55,721 nucleotides of DNA from Pseudomonadota bacterium (GTDB taxonomy: Bacteria > Pseudomonadota > Alphaproteobacteria > Rhizobiales > Devosiaceae): assembly GCA_023393475.1 (NCBI GenBank), contig JAEWLC010000011.1:1-55721 (forward strand). The letters are read 5' to 3'. Positions 41,895 through 50,407 of the stretch are shown piece by piece. Numbering within the stretch: the stretch's first letter is position 1; every line of letters begins with the position of its first letter. Under the pieces are notes generated by a model, which had not been told where the DNA came from, did not search any database, and worked only from the letters and a program-made list of their open reading frames with translations. Made by a program: the position numbers and the translations under genes.

Positions 41895-44506
41895 AGCTGC
41901 GTCGCATAGAAGTGCGGAACTTCCGCAAACTCGACAGCGTCGTCATCGACGACCTGGCGCCGGGCCTCAACGTCATCGTCGGCGACAACGAGGCCGGCAA
42001 GTCGACCCTGCTTGCCGCATTGCGTGCGGCACTGTTCGAGCGCCACCGCGTCACGGGGCAGACGCTCGCGGCCATGCTGCCGTACAACAAGAGCGTCAGG
42101 CCCGAGGTCGAGATCGACTTCGAATTCGCCGGGGCACTCTACCGGTTGCGCAAGGCCTTCGGCTCCCGCGCCGAAGCGGAACTGATCGGCCAGGGCCGAC
42201 AATGGTCGGGTGACGCGGCCGACCAGCAGCTCGCCGATATGCTCGGCTTCACCCCGGCGGCGAGCCGGGGTGCGAAGCCGCAGGAGCACCACGGCATCTA
42301 CGGGTTGCTGTGGGTCGAGCAGGGCAGCGCGCACCAGGCCCTCGGCGTCGGCGCCGGACGCGAGCGGATCGCTGCCGCACTCGAGCAGCAGATCGGCGAT
42401 GTGACGGGCGGCACCCGCGGCCGGGCGTTGCTCGAGTCGGCCGAGGCGCGCCGGCTGTCGTTCTGGGACAAGCGCGACAATCCAAGGGGCGAGATCAAGG
42501 AACTGGCCCGCCAGTTGGGGGACGTTGAGGCGGCGCGAGCCGAAGTACAGTCGCGCCTCGCCGACCTCGACGGAAAGGTCGACCGCCTGGTCGGCATTGA
42601 GGCCAGGCTCGAACGACATGCCGAGGACGGCAGCCTCGACGAGGCCCGGGCCGAGCTAGCGAAGGCGGAGGCCGCGTCGGCACGCGTCGCCGGGCTCGAG
42701 AACGAGGCCCGGACCCATGCGGACGCGCGCGAGCGGGCGCGCCTGCAATGGGAGGCGGCAGATGGCCGCTTGAAGCAGCGGCTCGCGCTGCAGGAGCAGG
42801 TGCAGGCCGGCGCGGCCACGCTACTAGCGCTGCAGGGCGAAGTATCCGACGCCGCATCGCAGGTCGCACGGCTCGAAGGGGCAGCGGCCACCGCAGCCGA
42901 AGCGGCAAGGGAAGCGGCTGAAGCTGAACGCCGTGCAGGCGAGGCGGTGCGCCGGCTCGAGGCGGCCCGGGCGGCCCGGCGGCTGCGCGACATGCTGGCG
43001 CGTCTTGAGAGCCAGGCCACCGCCGCGGAAGAGGCCGAGCGATCGCGGCTTGCGGCCCTTGCGATCGTCGAGGGCACAAAGGTCACCGCGTCGGACCTTG
43101 CCCGGTTCGAGGCGATCGAGGACGAGCGGGCCCGCCAGAAGGCCAAGCTGGAGGATGCGAGCGTCCGGCTCGCGCTACTGCCCGATGGCGATACGACGGT
43201 CGAAATCGACGGCGCCATCCACCCCGCCGGCGAGATCACGCTGGCGCATGACAGCACCCTCGTCATTCCCGGCTACGGCAGGATCCTGGTGCATCCGGGC
43301 GGCGGCGTCGCCGACCTGGCCGAAACGCTGGCCGCGACCGAGAAGCGGCTCGACGCGGCACTGGCGAAGTTCGAGCTTCCCGATATCGCCGCAGCCCGTG
43401 CCGCAGTTGTCCGGCGCGAGGTCGCGGCAAGCGAGGCGACACAGGCAGTACGGGTCATCGCTTCCTTCGCGCCGGACGGGCTCGACCGGCTGCGGGCGAG
43501 CCTTGCCACGTTGCGGGCGGAGGTCGCTGCTTCGCCTGAGCCGGAAGTTGCGGGCGACGGAGACGAGATCGAGAAGGTCCGGCAGGCGCATGCCGATGCG
43601 GCACGGCGGTCGACTCAGCTGAAGGACGGAGCCGACGCCGCGCGGGCCAACCTGCAAGCAGCCAGCACCACTTCGACGGTGGCGGCCACGCGGCTCGCTT
43701 CGGCGCAAGCGCTCCAGGCCCGCGAGACCGAGGCACTGGCTCAAGCGAGGGCAGCGGAGCCGGATGCGGCTTTCGCCGAGGCCGCTCGTAGCGCCCAAGC
43801 GCAGCTGCAGGCCGCGACTCAGCTCGAGGCCGACAGCCGGACGGCGCTCGCCGGGGCGGACCCGGAGGCGACGCGGCTAGGGCTCAACCGGGCGCGGCAG
43901 GCCGTCGCGGCCATTGCCGATGACATCCGCGACCTCACCGAAGCCAAGCGCGACCTCGAGGTCGAACTGCGAACCCTCGGCATCGAAGGGCTGGGCGAGA
44001 AGCTGGCCGACCTCGAGGGGCAGACCGAACGCTTGCGCGGACAGCTCGCAGCGCAGCGCCTCGAAGCCGATGCCGCGATGCTGCTGCACGAGACGCTTGC
44101 CAATGCGCAGCGCGAGACCAAGGAACGCTGGCTCGCGCCGGTGCGGGAGCGCGTCGCACCCTATCTCCAACTGCTCGCGACCGACGCGAGCATCAGTCTC
44201 GACGAGGATACGCTCGAACTGGACCAGGTGATCCGCGATGGGGTTCCGGAGCCGTTCCAGGGCCTGAGCCTTGGTGCCCGGGAGCAGATCGCGGTGATCA
44301 CCCGGCTGGCCCTTGCCGATATCCTGCGCCAGGCCGGCCACGCCTCCTGCGTCGTGCTCGACGATGCGCTGGTGAATACCGACGAAGCCCGGCTGCAGCG
44401 CATGCATCTCGTGCTGCACAGGGCCGCCGAGCACCAGCAGATCCTCATCCTCAGCTGCCGCGAGCGGGACTATCTCAAGCTGGGAGCACCGCTGAAGCGG
44501 ATGTAG
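41891..44506 (+). CDS. SbcC/YhaN-like AAA ATPase with long coiled coils
   Basis: 871 residues. Walker A GDNEAGKST at 31-39 after IEVRNFRKLDSVVIDDLAPG; C-terminal signature region GLSLGAREQIAVITRLALA and Walker B CVVLDDALVNTDEARL. Between them are two Ala/Glu/Arg-rich coiled coils. Their apex (about 426-475) is a beta-rich segment (DTTVEIDGAIHPAGEITLAH then LVIPGYGRILVHPGGG) and not a CxxC zinc hook; there are no paired cysteines in the coils. This matches the YhaN branch rather than classical SbcC/Rad50. It works with the nuclease encoded just upstream. Confidence 0.9.
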   Translation: MKLRRIEVRNFRKLDSVVIDDLAPGLNVIVGDNEAGKSTLLAALRAALFERHRVTGQTLAAMLPYNKSVRPEVEIDFEFAGALYRLRKAFGSRAEAELIGQGRQWSGDAADQQLADMLGFTPAASRGAKPQEHHGIYGLLWVEQGSAHQALGVGAGRERIAAALEQQIGDVTGGTRGRALLESAEARRLSFWDKRDNPRGEIKELARQLGDVEAARAEVQSRLADLDGKVDRLVGIEARLERHAEDGSLDEARAELAKAEAASARVAGLENEARTHADARERARLQWEAADGRLKQRLALQEQVQAGAATLLALQGEVSDAASQVARLEGAAATAAEAAREAAEAERRAGEAVRRLEAARAARRLRDMLARLESQATAAEEAERSRLAALAIVEGTKVTASDLARFEAIEDERARQKAKLEDASVRLALLPDGDTTVEIDGAIHPAGEITLAHDSTLVIPGYGRILVHPGGGVADLAETLAATEKRLDAALAKFELPDIAAARAAVVRREVAASEATQAVRVIASFAPDGLDRLRASLATLRAEVAASPEPEVAGDGDEIEKVRQAHADAARRSTQLKDGADAARANLQAASTTSTVAATRLASAQALQARETEALAQARAAEPDAAFAEAARSAQAQLQAATQLEADSRTALAGADPEATRLGLNRARQAVAAIADDIRDLTEAKRDLEVELRTLGIEGLGEKLADLEGQTERLRGQLAAQRLEADAAMLLHETLANAQRETKERWLAPVRERVAPYLQLLATDASISLDEDTLELDQVIRDGVPEPFQGLSLGAREQIAVITRLALADILRQAGHASCVVLDDALVNTDEARLQRMHLVLHRAAEHQQILILSCRERDYLKLGAPLKRM

Positions 44507-44514
44507 AGGCAAGC

Positions 44515-44536
44515 GGGGGCACACGTGTGCTCCCCC
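44515..44536 (+). repeat. GC-rich hairpin after the SbcC/YhaN-like gene
   Basis: An inner palindrome GCACACGTGTGC is extended by GGGG and CCCC arms with a single bulged T, beginning 9 bases after the stop. There is no T run. It is probably a 3' structure or weak terminator before the J-domain gene. Confidence 0.55.
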
Positions 44537-44577
44537 GGCACTTCAAGCAGCGGCGGCGACCTGCTAAGAGCCGGACG

Positions 44578-45186
44578 ATGACTCGGTTCGATCCATATGA
44601 TGTCCTCGGTGTCGGACGCGCCGCACGCGCCTCCGACATAAAGCTCGCCTACCGCAAGAAGGTGCAGACAGCGCATCCTGATCGCGGCGGCGACCCCGAG
44701 GTGTTCATCCTCGTCGTACGCGCCTTCGGGCTCCTCTCCGATCCCGACGCCCGGCGGCTGTTCGACGAGACCGGCATCATCGATGACGAGGCGGTGACGA
44801 ACTACCGCCGCGAAGTCGCACAGATCCTCGCCGACATGTTCGATGCCGCCGTCGAAACCGCAGTGGCGACCGGGTTGAAGCTCGAGACCGTCAACTTCAT
44901 CTCCCAGATGTCGGCAGCGGTGACGACGGGCCTCGGCGATGCCCGGCAGACGCTCGGCCGCACCGATGTGGAGATCGGTGCCCTGCAGGCGCTACGGTCC
45001 CGCATCCGTCGAACGGACGCTGATCGCAACCTCTTCGCCGAACGGCTCGATGCGCAGGTCGCGTCCAAGACCGAGCAGCACCGCGTCATCAAGCGTCGGG
45101 TCGCCATGCTGGAGACGGCGCTCGCCGAACTCGGCAACTACGAGAGCGAAACCGAACTGATCGCGGCGCTCGAAGCCGAGGGCTGA
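44578..45186 (+). CDS. J-domain (DnaJ-like) protein
   Basis: 202 residues from ATG 44578. The N-terminal J-domain has DPYDVLGVGRAARASDIKLA and the HPD motif at 33-35 (TAHPDRGGDPE), which stimulates DnaK-type ATPases. The remaining part (about 75-202) is helical and charged, with no Gly/Phe or zinc-finger region, so it is a class III J-protein. No membrane segment. There is no chaperone partner nearby and the client is unknown. A reading from 44527 adds only a basic stretch upstream of the domain and is less likely. Confidence 0.86.
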   Translation: MTRFDPYDVLGVGRAARASDIKLAYRKKVQTAHPDRGGDPEVFILVVRAFGLLSDPDARRLFDETGIIDDEAVTNYRREVAQILADMFDAAVETAVATGLKLETVNFISQMSAAVTTGLGDARQTLGRTDVEIGALQALRSRIRRTDADRNLFAERLDAQVASKTEQHRVIKRRVAMLETALAELGNYESETELIAALEAEG

Positions 45187-45286
45187 GGCCACTCGCTTTT
45201 CTTCAAACCGGATGTCGATCCGCACGTTCTCCGTTCGTCGTCGTGACAGGAGGCGTGCTGCGACGCGCCGACGACAACGGGAGAAG

Positions 45287-46183
45287 ATGATGAACCTCAA
45301 CCTGCTTACCGCCACCCTCACCCTTGCCGGAGTGCTGACGATGACGACGATTGCCCACGCCGAGGACAAGTCGGGAACGCTGCCCATCAACGGGCTCGAG
45401 ATGTTCTACGAGATCCATGGCGAAGGCGAGCCGCTGGTGCTGCTGCACGGCGCCTACATGAGCAACGACGTCAACTGGGCCGGGCTGATCCCGACGCTGG
45501 CGCAGGAACACCAGGTGATCGCGGTCGAACTGCAGAGCCATGGCCGCACCACCGACCGTGATACGCCGATCACCTACGAGGGCATGGCCGACGACGTCGC
45601 GGCGCTGCTCGATGCGCTGCAGATCGAGGAGACGGCGGTGTTCGGCTATTCGATGGGCGGTGCCGTCGCCATCCGCCTTGCCATCGACCATCCCGAGAAG
45701 GTGACGCGGATCGTCGCTGCGTCCGGCGGCTATGTCTACAACGAGGAGGTGATGGGGGCCGAGTTCCTGCAGATGATCGACTCGATCACGCCCGAGATGT
45801 TCGAGAACACGCCGTTTTCCGCCGAGTTCAAGCGGCTCAACCCGCATCCGGAGAACTTTCCCGTGCTGGTCGAAAAGCTGAAGCAGCTCGACAAGACGAC
45901 CTTCGACTGGACCGAGGAGTTCAAGAAGATCGGCGTCCCCTCGCTCTACATTTACGGCGATGCCGATGTCGTGCCGATCGAGTTCGCCGCGCGGCAGCAC
46001 CGCGAGGCGGGCGGTATCGTCAACGGCGATATGAACGGGCTCCCCAAGACGCAGCTCCTGGTCCTGCCGGGCACAAGCCATATCGGGGTGTTCTTCAACC
46101 CCACCAATATCGAGATCATGAAGCTCGTGGTGCCGGCTTTCCTCAAGCAGCAGTTGCCTGCCTCACCGCAGATGCCGTCCTGA
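45287..46183 (+). CDS. Exported alpha/beta hydrolase
   Basis: 298 residues. ATGs at 45287 and 45290 follow a GGGAGAAG ribosome site. Signal peptide to about residue 25 (LLTATLTLAGVLTMTTIAHA then EDK). Hydrolase features: oxyanion region VLLHGAYMSNDVNW, nucleophile Ser122 in VFGYSMGGAVAIRLA, acid Asp in YIYGDADVVPIEF, His in PGTSHIGVFF. The fold covers esterases, peroxidases and C-C hydrolases, and the substrate is unknown. It lies in a loose plus-strand group with the cupin and GFA-family genes, each with its own ribosome site. Confidence 0.9.
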   Translation: MMNLNLLTATLTLAGVLTMTTIAHAEDKSGTLPINGLEMFYEIHGEGEPLVLLHGAYMSNDVNWAGLIPTLAQEHQVIAVELQSHGRTTDRDTPITYEGMADDVAALLDALQIEETAVFGYSMGGAVAIRLAIDHPEKVTRIVAASGGYVYNEEVMGAEFLQMIDSITPEMFENTPFSAEFKRLNPHPENFPVLVEKLKQLDKTTFDWTEEFKKIGVPSLYIYGDADVVPIEFAARQHREAGGIVNGDMNGLPKTQLLVLPGTSHIGVFFNPTNIEIMKLVVPAFLKQQLPASPQMPS

Positions 46184-46241
46184 CGCTTGTGCCCTCGCCC
46201 TCCCTTTGCGATCCTCGCGCGATCGCCGAGGGAGGGAACAG

Positions 46242-46565
46242 ATGCAGGCATTGTTCGATTGGGCCGACCGGCCGGAACGCGAAGTGTTCCCCGGCTTTCA
46301 CGGCCGCTTCATCCACTCGGGCCGGATGACCTTCGCGCGCTGGCGCATCGACGCCGGGGCGGTACTGCCCGAGCACAGCCACGAGCACGAGCAGGTCGTG
46401 CACATCTTTGCGGGTGAGCTCGAGATGGTCGTCGACGGCAAGCGCATCGTCGCGACGCCGTCCACCGTGCTGGTGATCCCGTCGAACGCCAGGCACTCCG
46501 GCCGGGCGCTCAGCGATTGCGTGGTGATCGACGCCTTCGCCCCGGTGCGCGAGGACTACCGGTAG
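46242..46565 (+). CDS. Single-domain cupin protein
   Basis: 107 residues from ATG 46242 with GGAGGGA upstream. One cupin barrel: motif 1 PEHSHEHEQVVHIFAGELEM (His45, His47, Glu50 or Gln51 as metal ligands), motif 2 TVLVIPSNARHSGRAL (His84). Small cupins of this kind bind a metal and may be sugar isomerases, dioxygenases or sensors; sequence alone does not tell. The stop is 59 bases before the GFA-family gene. Confidence 0.86.
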   Translation: MQALFDWADRPEREVFPGFHGRFIHSGRMTFARWRIDAGAVLPEHSHEHEQVVHIFAGELEMVVDGKRIVATPSTVLVIPSNARHSGRALSDCVVIDAFAPVREDYR

Positions 46566-46624
46566 CCGCTGCTGACACAGCCTGTCAGGAGGCCTGGGCC
46601 ATCGTCGGCGCATCGGAAACGGAG

Positions 46625-47023
46625 ATGCGCCAGATGACCAGCCACACCACCACCCTCGCTTCCTGCTACTGCGGCGGCACCGTCATCGAGCTGCCCCATC
46701 CGCCGACCGAAGCGACGCAATGCACCTGCAGCTGGTGCACCAAGTCAGGCGGGCTGTGGGCCTATTACGACCCCGAGGCAATCACCATCATCAAGGCCGA
46801 ACATGTCGGCCACTACGCCCCCAACACCATCAACGAGCACTATTTCTGCACCAATTGCGGCTGCACCACGCACGGCATCGCGCCGAACTGGACCATGGAG
46901 TCGCTCACCACATTCGAGGTGCCGAAGGACAAGAAGCTCGCGATCAACGTGAAGATCCTCGACGACTACGACCTGATGAAGTCGCTGCCGGTGCAGGTGA
47001 TCGACGGACGAAACCTCTGGTAG
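46625..47023 (+). CDS. GFA-family (glutathione-dependent formaldehyde-activating/CENP-V-like) zinc protein
   Basis: 132 residues from ATG 46625, preceded by GAAACGGAG. The zinc-binding cysteine pattern of the GFA fold is complete: Cys14 and Cys16 (SCYCGG), Cys33, Cys35 and Cys38 (QCTCSWC), and the late YFCTNCGCTTHGIAP group. The founding member binds glutathione and was linked to formaldehyde handling, but most members are uncharacterised. It is the last gene of the plus-strand group. Confidence 0.9.
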   Translation: MRQMTSHTTTLASCYCGGTVIELPHPPTEATQCTCSWCTKSGGLWAYYDPEAITIIKAEHVGHYAPNTINEHYFCTNCGCTTHGIAPNWTMESLTTFEVPKDKKLAINVKILDDYDLMKSLPVQVIDGRNLW

Positions 47024-47043
47024 GTCGCGAGCGAGCGGACATG

Positions 47044-47064
47044 AAAAAGGCCCTGTTCAGGGCC
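47044..47064 (-). terminator. Intrinsic terminator of the cell-wall hydrolase gene
   Basis: Read on the minus strand: GGCCCTG-AA-CAGGGCC followed by TTTTT. It begins 26 bases after the hydrolase stop. On the plus strand there is no T run directly after the stem. Confidence 0.85.
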
Positions 47065-47089
47065 CGTTCATCCGGTTTTCGCTAAAGGC

Positions 47090-47932
47090 TCAGTTCGTCG
47101 CGTAGAACACGTGCGAGCCGATGGCGGCTACGCGATTGAACGTGTGGGACCATTTCGGTGCCACTGCCGTCGTGTGGTAGAACAGCACCGAGTTCGGGAC
47201 GACACCCGGACGCTCGCCGCGCTGGAATTCATAGAACGCTTCGTCGGCCAGGTTCAGCGAACGGTTCCATGCCGTGCGCTCGCGGCCCATGTCAGACCGG
47301 CCATCGCAGGCAAACGTGAACTGGCACTTGAACTTGCCCTTGTCGGCGTTCTGGAAGACGACGCCGCAGATGGTCGACGGGTACTGCTTGCTCATCGCGC
47401 GGTTGATGATGACGTTGGCCACCGCCATCTGGCCTTCACGGCTCTCGCCGCGCGCCTCGTGGTAGATCGCCTGGGCGAGGCAGAGACGCTCGCCATCGGC
47501 CAGCTTTACGCGCTTGGTCGTCGGTACGAAGCCATCACTGGCGTAGTTGGCAAGCACCGCGGCAGTCAGCGCCGGGCCATCGGAGAAGTCGGCCGCCTCG
47601 ATCGCGTCGAGAGCGCGGTTCTGCTTGCGGGCGATGTAGCCGAGCAGCACTTCCTCAGTCAGTTCGGGAGCCGCGACGGGAACGTCGAAGCCCGAGAAAT
47701 TCTTCAGTTCCCGCTGGCGATCGACATAGGCCTGGAGGAAGTCGCTGGTCAGCCGGGGCTGGATCGCGGCGGAATACTGCTGGCGCTTGAGTGACACGGC
47801 CTGGGTGAAAGCTGCGGGAACCACGGCCTCGACGGCAAGTTCCTCGGCAGTCGCGGGCGCTATCGTGACGTGCAGCACAAAGGCTGCTGCGGCTATGGCC
47901 GCCGCGTGCATGCACACGCGCATCGTCTTCAC
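47090..47932 (-). CDS. SleB/CwlJ-type cell-wall hydrolase
   Basis: 280 residues from GTG 47932, chosen for AGGGGC just upstream; ATG 47923 is an alternative, and a longer TTG reading from 47998 adds a Gly/Ala stretch. Signal peptide about 1-30 (AAAIAAAAFVLHVTIAPATA). Helical middle, then the hydrolase_2 domain from about 150 with the catalytic Glu in AIYHEARGESREGQMAVANV and INRAMSKQYPSTICGVVFQ. These enzymes cleave peptidoglycan glycan strands in the periplasm and help remodel the wall during growth or division. CtrA-like boxes lie about 130-160 bases upstream. Confidence 0.92.
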   Translation of the reverse strand: MKTMRVCMHAAAIAAAAFVLHVTIAPATAEELAVEAVVPAAFTQAVSLKRQQYSAAIQPRLTSDFLQAYVDRQRELKNFSGFDVPVAAPELTEEVLLGYIARKQNRALDAIEAADFSDGPALTAAVLANYASDGFVPTTKRVKLADGERLCLAQAIYHEARGESREGQMAVANVIINRAMSKQYPSTICGVVFQNADKGKFKCQFTFACDGRSDMGRERTAWNRSLNLADEAFYEFQRGERPGVVPNSVLFYHTTAVAPKWSHTFNRVAAIGSHVFYATN

Positions 47933-48058
47933 GAAAGCCCCTGCCCTCAACCCGCCTACCTTCCCCGATGCCGCCCCCGAGGCAGCCCAGTTGGTCAATT
48001 ACCCTGTCGGCAACCTAGCCGAGCGAGGGCGGTGATGGAACCCAGAATTTACAGTTAC

Positions 48059-48094
48059 TTAACCATGAACGTTAGGTTCTTAAATTGAGGTTAA
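48059..48094. promoter_or_regulatory. Candidate CtrA-binding boxes
   Basis: TTAA-N7-TTAA at 48080-48094 fits the CtrA consensus spacing exactly, and a TTAACCAT half-site lies at 48059-48066. TTAA is rare in such GC-rich DNA. The site is upstream of the cell-wall hydrolase, a plausible cell-cycle target. Confidence 0.55.
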
Positions 48095-48210
48095 TGCCTC
48101 GGCATCGGGGGTGAAAGCCCTGATTTGCAACAGTTTTGGCGATGGGTAAGGAGGGCTTTCGGAAGTCGATAAAAGTTAATCGATCCGAATCGTTGCAGGA
48201 ACACAACAGT

Positions 48211-48237
48211 ACGGCGGCCCGGTTTCCGGACCGCCGT
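48211..48237. repeat. Large inverted repeat after the HAD gene
   Basis: ACGGCGG-C-CCGG / CCGG-A-CCGCCGT with a TTT centre and one mismatch. On the minus strand it lies 34 bases after the HAD stop and is followed by a T-rich ACTGTTGTGTT stretch, so it may be a terminator. Confidence 0.6.
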
Positions 48238-48270
48238 CAGAGCGTTGCTCAACTTGCTTGAGTCGGCTGG

Positions 48271-48963
48271 TCAGCCGCGCGGAAACGCGTGGTCGCGGAG
48301 GACATGGAGACTGTCCATCACCGCTACGCAAAGCGCGCTGATCTCGTCCGACGGCGCAACGATATCGGGCACCATGATGGTCTGCAGGCCGGCCGCGTGC
48401 GCGGCCCGGACGCCGGCATGGGAATCCTCTACGGCGATGGCATGGGCCGGATCTACGCCGAGCAGTCGCGTCGCGATGAGATAGGGCTCGGGATGCGGCT
48501 TGGGATTGGAGACATCGTCGCGCGTCACGACCGCCGCAAAGTTGTCGAGCAGCCCGGCGTGGCCCAAGTGCCCCAATGCATGCTGAGAGCGCGACGAAGT
48601 GGCGACGGCAGTGGGTATGCGCGCCGCCTTCAGTTCCTTCAGCAACTCGTGCACGCCGGTCTTGACCGGCACCGAGACCGCCATCCGCGCCTTCATCAGC
48701 GTGCGGCACTTGTCGTCGAAGACGGCGTAGGGGAAGCTGACGCCGTAGGCCTCGATCAGCAGCTTGTTGGTGGTCTCATGGCTCGAGCCGACGATCTGGT
48801 GATGGAGCAGATCCGTCATCGTGAAGCCGAGCTCGGTGCTCACATCCCAGACGATTTCCTTGAACACCATCTCGGTGTCTAGGAGCGTTCCATCCATATC
48901 GAAGACGATGGCAGAAAAGGGCTTGAGCGGCGCGTTCGGCAATGTCGTAGGCATGGCCTCCAT
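48271..48963 (-). CDS. HAD-superfamily hydrolase (beta-phosphoglucomutase/phosphatase-like)
   Basis: 230 residues. HAD motif I VFDMDGTLLDTE (nucleophile and acid Asp), a helical cap domain, motif II VATSSRS, motif III Lys in NPKPHPEPYL and motif IV AVEDSHAGVRAA. Subclass IA enzymes remove phosphate from sugar phosphates or act as phosphoglucomutases; the substrate is open. ATGs at 48963 and 48954 are both possible. The gene stands alone between the hydrolase and the small secreted protein. Confidence 0.92.
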   Translation of the reverse strand: MEAMPTTLPNAPLKPFSAIVFDMDGTLLDTEMVFKEIVWDVSTELGFTMTDLLHHQIVGSSHETTNKLLIEAYGVSFPYAVFDDKCRTLMKARMAVSVPVKTGVHELLKELKAARIPTAVATSSRSQHALGHLGHAGLLDNFAAVVTRDDVSNPKPHPEPYLIATRLLGVDPAHAIAVEDSHAGVRAAHAAGLQTIMVPDIVAPSDEISALCVAVMDSLHVLRDHAFPRG

Positions 48964-49072
48964 ATAGGTAGATTTGGCCTTCGCCGCTACCCTCCAGCTT
49001 TCTACCCTGCCGACAGGTCGCCTTATCCGGCGCGGGTATCGCGGCCGTGACGGCCCGGCCCGCGCCTGGTTA

Positions 49073-49092
49073 ACGAGCGGTTTCTCGCTCGT
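49073..49092. repeat. 7-bp hairpin upstream of the small secreted protein gene
   Basis: ACGAGCG-GTTTCT-CGCTCGT in the 240-base intergenic region, preceded by GGTTA. No T run. It may be an operator or part of the 5' leader of the gene starting at 49204. Confidence 0.45.
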
Positions 49093-49203
49093 CCCGAATG
49101 AACATCAAGTTTGCCTCAACCTTCCAACGGCGGCTTATGCGTTGGTCCGTAGCCTCGCTTCCCAGATGTGCGCCCCGTCGGACGCACCTATCCGGAGGCA
49201 CTC

Positions 49204-49443
49204 TTGAGCACCCATTTTGCATCCAGGACCCGGTCGGTCCTGGCATCGGCAGCCCTTGCGGCGTTCCTCGTCGTTGGGGCGGCCGCACCGGTCTTCACCC
49301 AGCCGCTCGCGTCCGAAAAGACGCACACCATCAAGAAGCTGAAGAGGGGCGTTCACTTCGTAAAGCTCTACGGCTCCTCTCCCTATGTCTGCACGCCGAG
49401 CGGTTTCGGCCAGAAGGCGCGCTGCTACCTGCGCTCGGTCTAG
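49204..49443 (+). CDS. Small exported hypothetical protein (79 residues)
   Basis: TTG start at 49204 with GGAGG five bases upstream (49195-49199). The protein has a basic start (THFASRTRS), a hydrophobic signal segment (VLASAALAAFLVVGAAAPVF) and a 35-residue mature part, KLKRGVHFVKLYGSSPYVCT then PSGFGQKARCYLRSV, with two cysteines that could pair. I know no function; similar short exported proteins with a YVCTPSGFG-type end seem common in related bacteria, but this is from memory. Its TAG stop shares the palindrome CTAG with the convergent GH26-like gene. Confidence 0.75.
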   Translation: MSTHFASRTRSVLASAALAAFLVVGAAAPVFTQPLASEKTHTIKKLKRGVHFVKLYGSSPYVCTPSGFGQKARCYLRSV

Positions 49444-50366
49444 TCGACCGAGTCGAGGATGTTGTTGGTGACGCGCCAGTCGGGCAGCCCGTAGGGCTCC
49501 TCCCAGGGCGCCACCTCCTTGTCGTTGAAGTAGGCAACGCCGATAAGCTCGGGGAACGCGGCATATTTCAGCAGCGACTCCCGGGCCCACTGGTCGACAT
49601 AGGCCTGGCTGCCGACGAAGCCGAGCTCGGCGACGTAGATCGGTTTGCCGAACCCGACGACGCGATCGTAACCGGGCTTCAGACGCTCCTCAAAGAAGCG
49701 GTCGCGGCCGAACTTGTCGCGGTCGTACTGCTGCAGCGCGAACAGCGACAACCCGATGTCATCGACGACGTCGTCGCCCGGATAGTAGCGCTCGAGCCCT
49801 TCCTCGCCCTTGGGCGACCACATGAAGCGGGCCTGCGGCGCCTGGGCCCGGCAACGCTCGACGAAGTGGCGGTAGGCGGCGATGTAGTCGGCCGGCGCCC
49901 AGTTGGTCCAGATGAACCGGCCAGTCTGGTCCTCCGCTTCCTGTGCCCAACGCACCGTGACCGGCGAACTCATGGCGTTGATCGCACCGCAAAGCCCGTC
50001 GATGATGCCATCATAGGCGCCCGAGAAGATGCCGTTGCGCAGCTCGTCGGGGGTGATGCGGCGATCCTGGTCCCAGGTCCAGGGCTCGACGGTGATCCAG
50101 ATCGCACGGTTGCGGGCGCGGGCGTATTCGTCGGCCAGCGGCAGCGAGGCGAGGTCGATGTCTTCCCACGGCAGGAAGAGATGCTCGATGCGGGGCGTCG
50201 GGTCGTTGGTGAAGTCGCCGTGCGGATCATAGGCGCCAAGCACGATCGGGTCGGGCCCAGCAACCGGACGGCCGTCATTGAATGGCGGAAACGATTGCTG
50301 GGCCGAAGCGATCGAAGGCAGGAACATCGCCATGGCGACAATGGCCAGGTTGGTCCAGATGCGCAT
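49440..50366 (-). CDS. Secreted GH26-like glycoside hydrolase
   Basis: 308 residues from ATG 50366, with AAAGGG upstream. Signal peptide cleaved near SIASAQQ. GH26-type TIM-barrel features: acid/base Glu143 in VRWAQEAEDQTGRFIW, then YIAAYRHFVERCR, FMWSPKGEEGLERYYPGDD, DIGLSLFA and nucleophile Glu247 in KPIYVAELGF. GH26 contains beta-mannanases, beta-1,3-xylanases and related endo-enzymes. It is the last gene of the polysaccharide operon and may trim or release the polymer during secretion. Substrate is unproven. Confidence 0.82.
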   Translation of the reverse strand: MRIWTNLAIVAMAMFLPSIASAQQSFPPFNDGRPVAGPDPIVLGAYDPHGDFTNDPTPRIEHLFLPWEDIDLASLPLADEYARARNRAIWITVEPWTWDQDRRITPDELRNGIFSGAYDGIIDGLCGAINAMSSPVTVRWAQEAEDQTGRFIWTNWAPADYIAAYRHFVERCRAQAPQARFMWSPKGEEGLERYYPGDDVVDDIGLSLFALQQYDRDKFGRDRFFEERLKPGYDRVVGFGKPIYVAELGFVGSQAYVDQWARESLLKYAAFPELIGVAYFNDKEVAPWEEPYGLPDWRVTNNILDSVD

Positions 50367-50407
50367 TTTGTTACCCTTTCTCGGCCGAGCCCTGCCCGAC
50401 CGCCTAC

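Larger units (their letters stand above)
47933..48270. other. 338-bp intergenic region upstream of the cell-wall hydrolase
   Basis: No gene seen. AT-rich from about 48045 to 48180, with four TTAA boxes (48059, 48080, 48091, 48176). A strong inverted repeat lies at 48211-48237 near the end of the HAD gene. Confidence 0.6.

Noticed and set aside
47049..47064. Hairpin considered as terminator of the plus-strand GFA-family gene
   Set aside because: The T run follows only on the minus strand, so it is assigned to the cell-wall hydrolase gene; weak bidirectional action remains possible.
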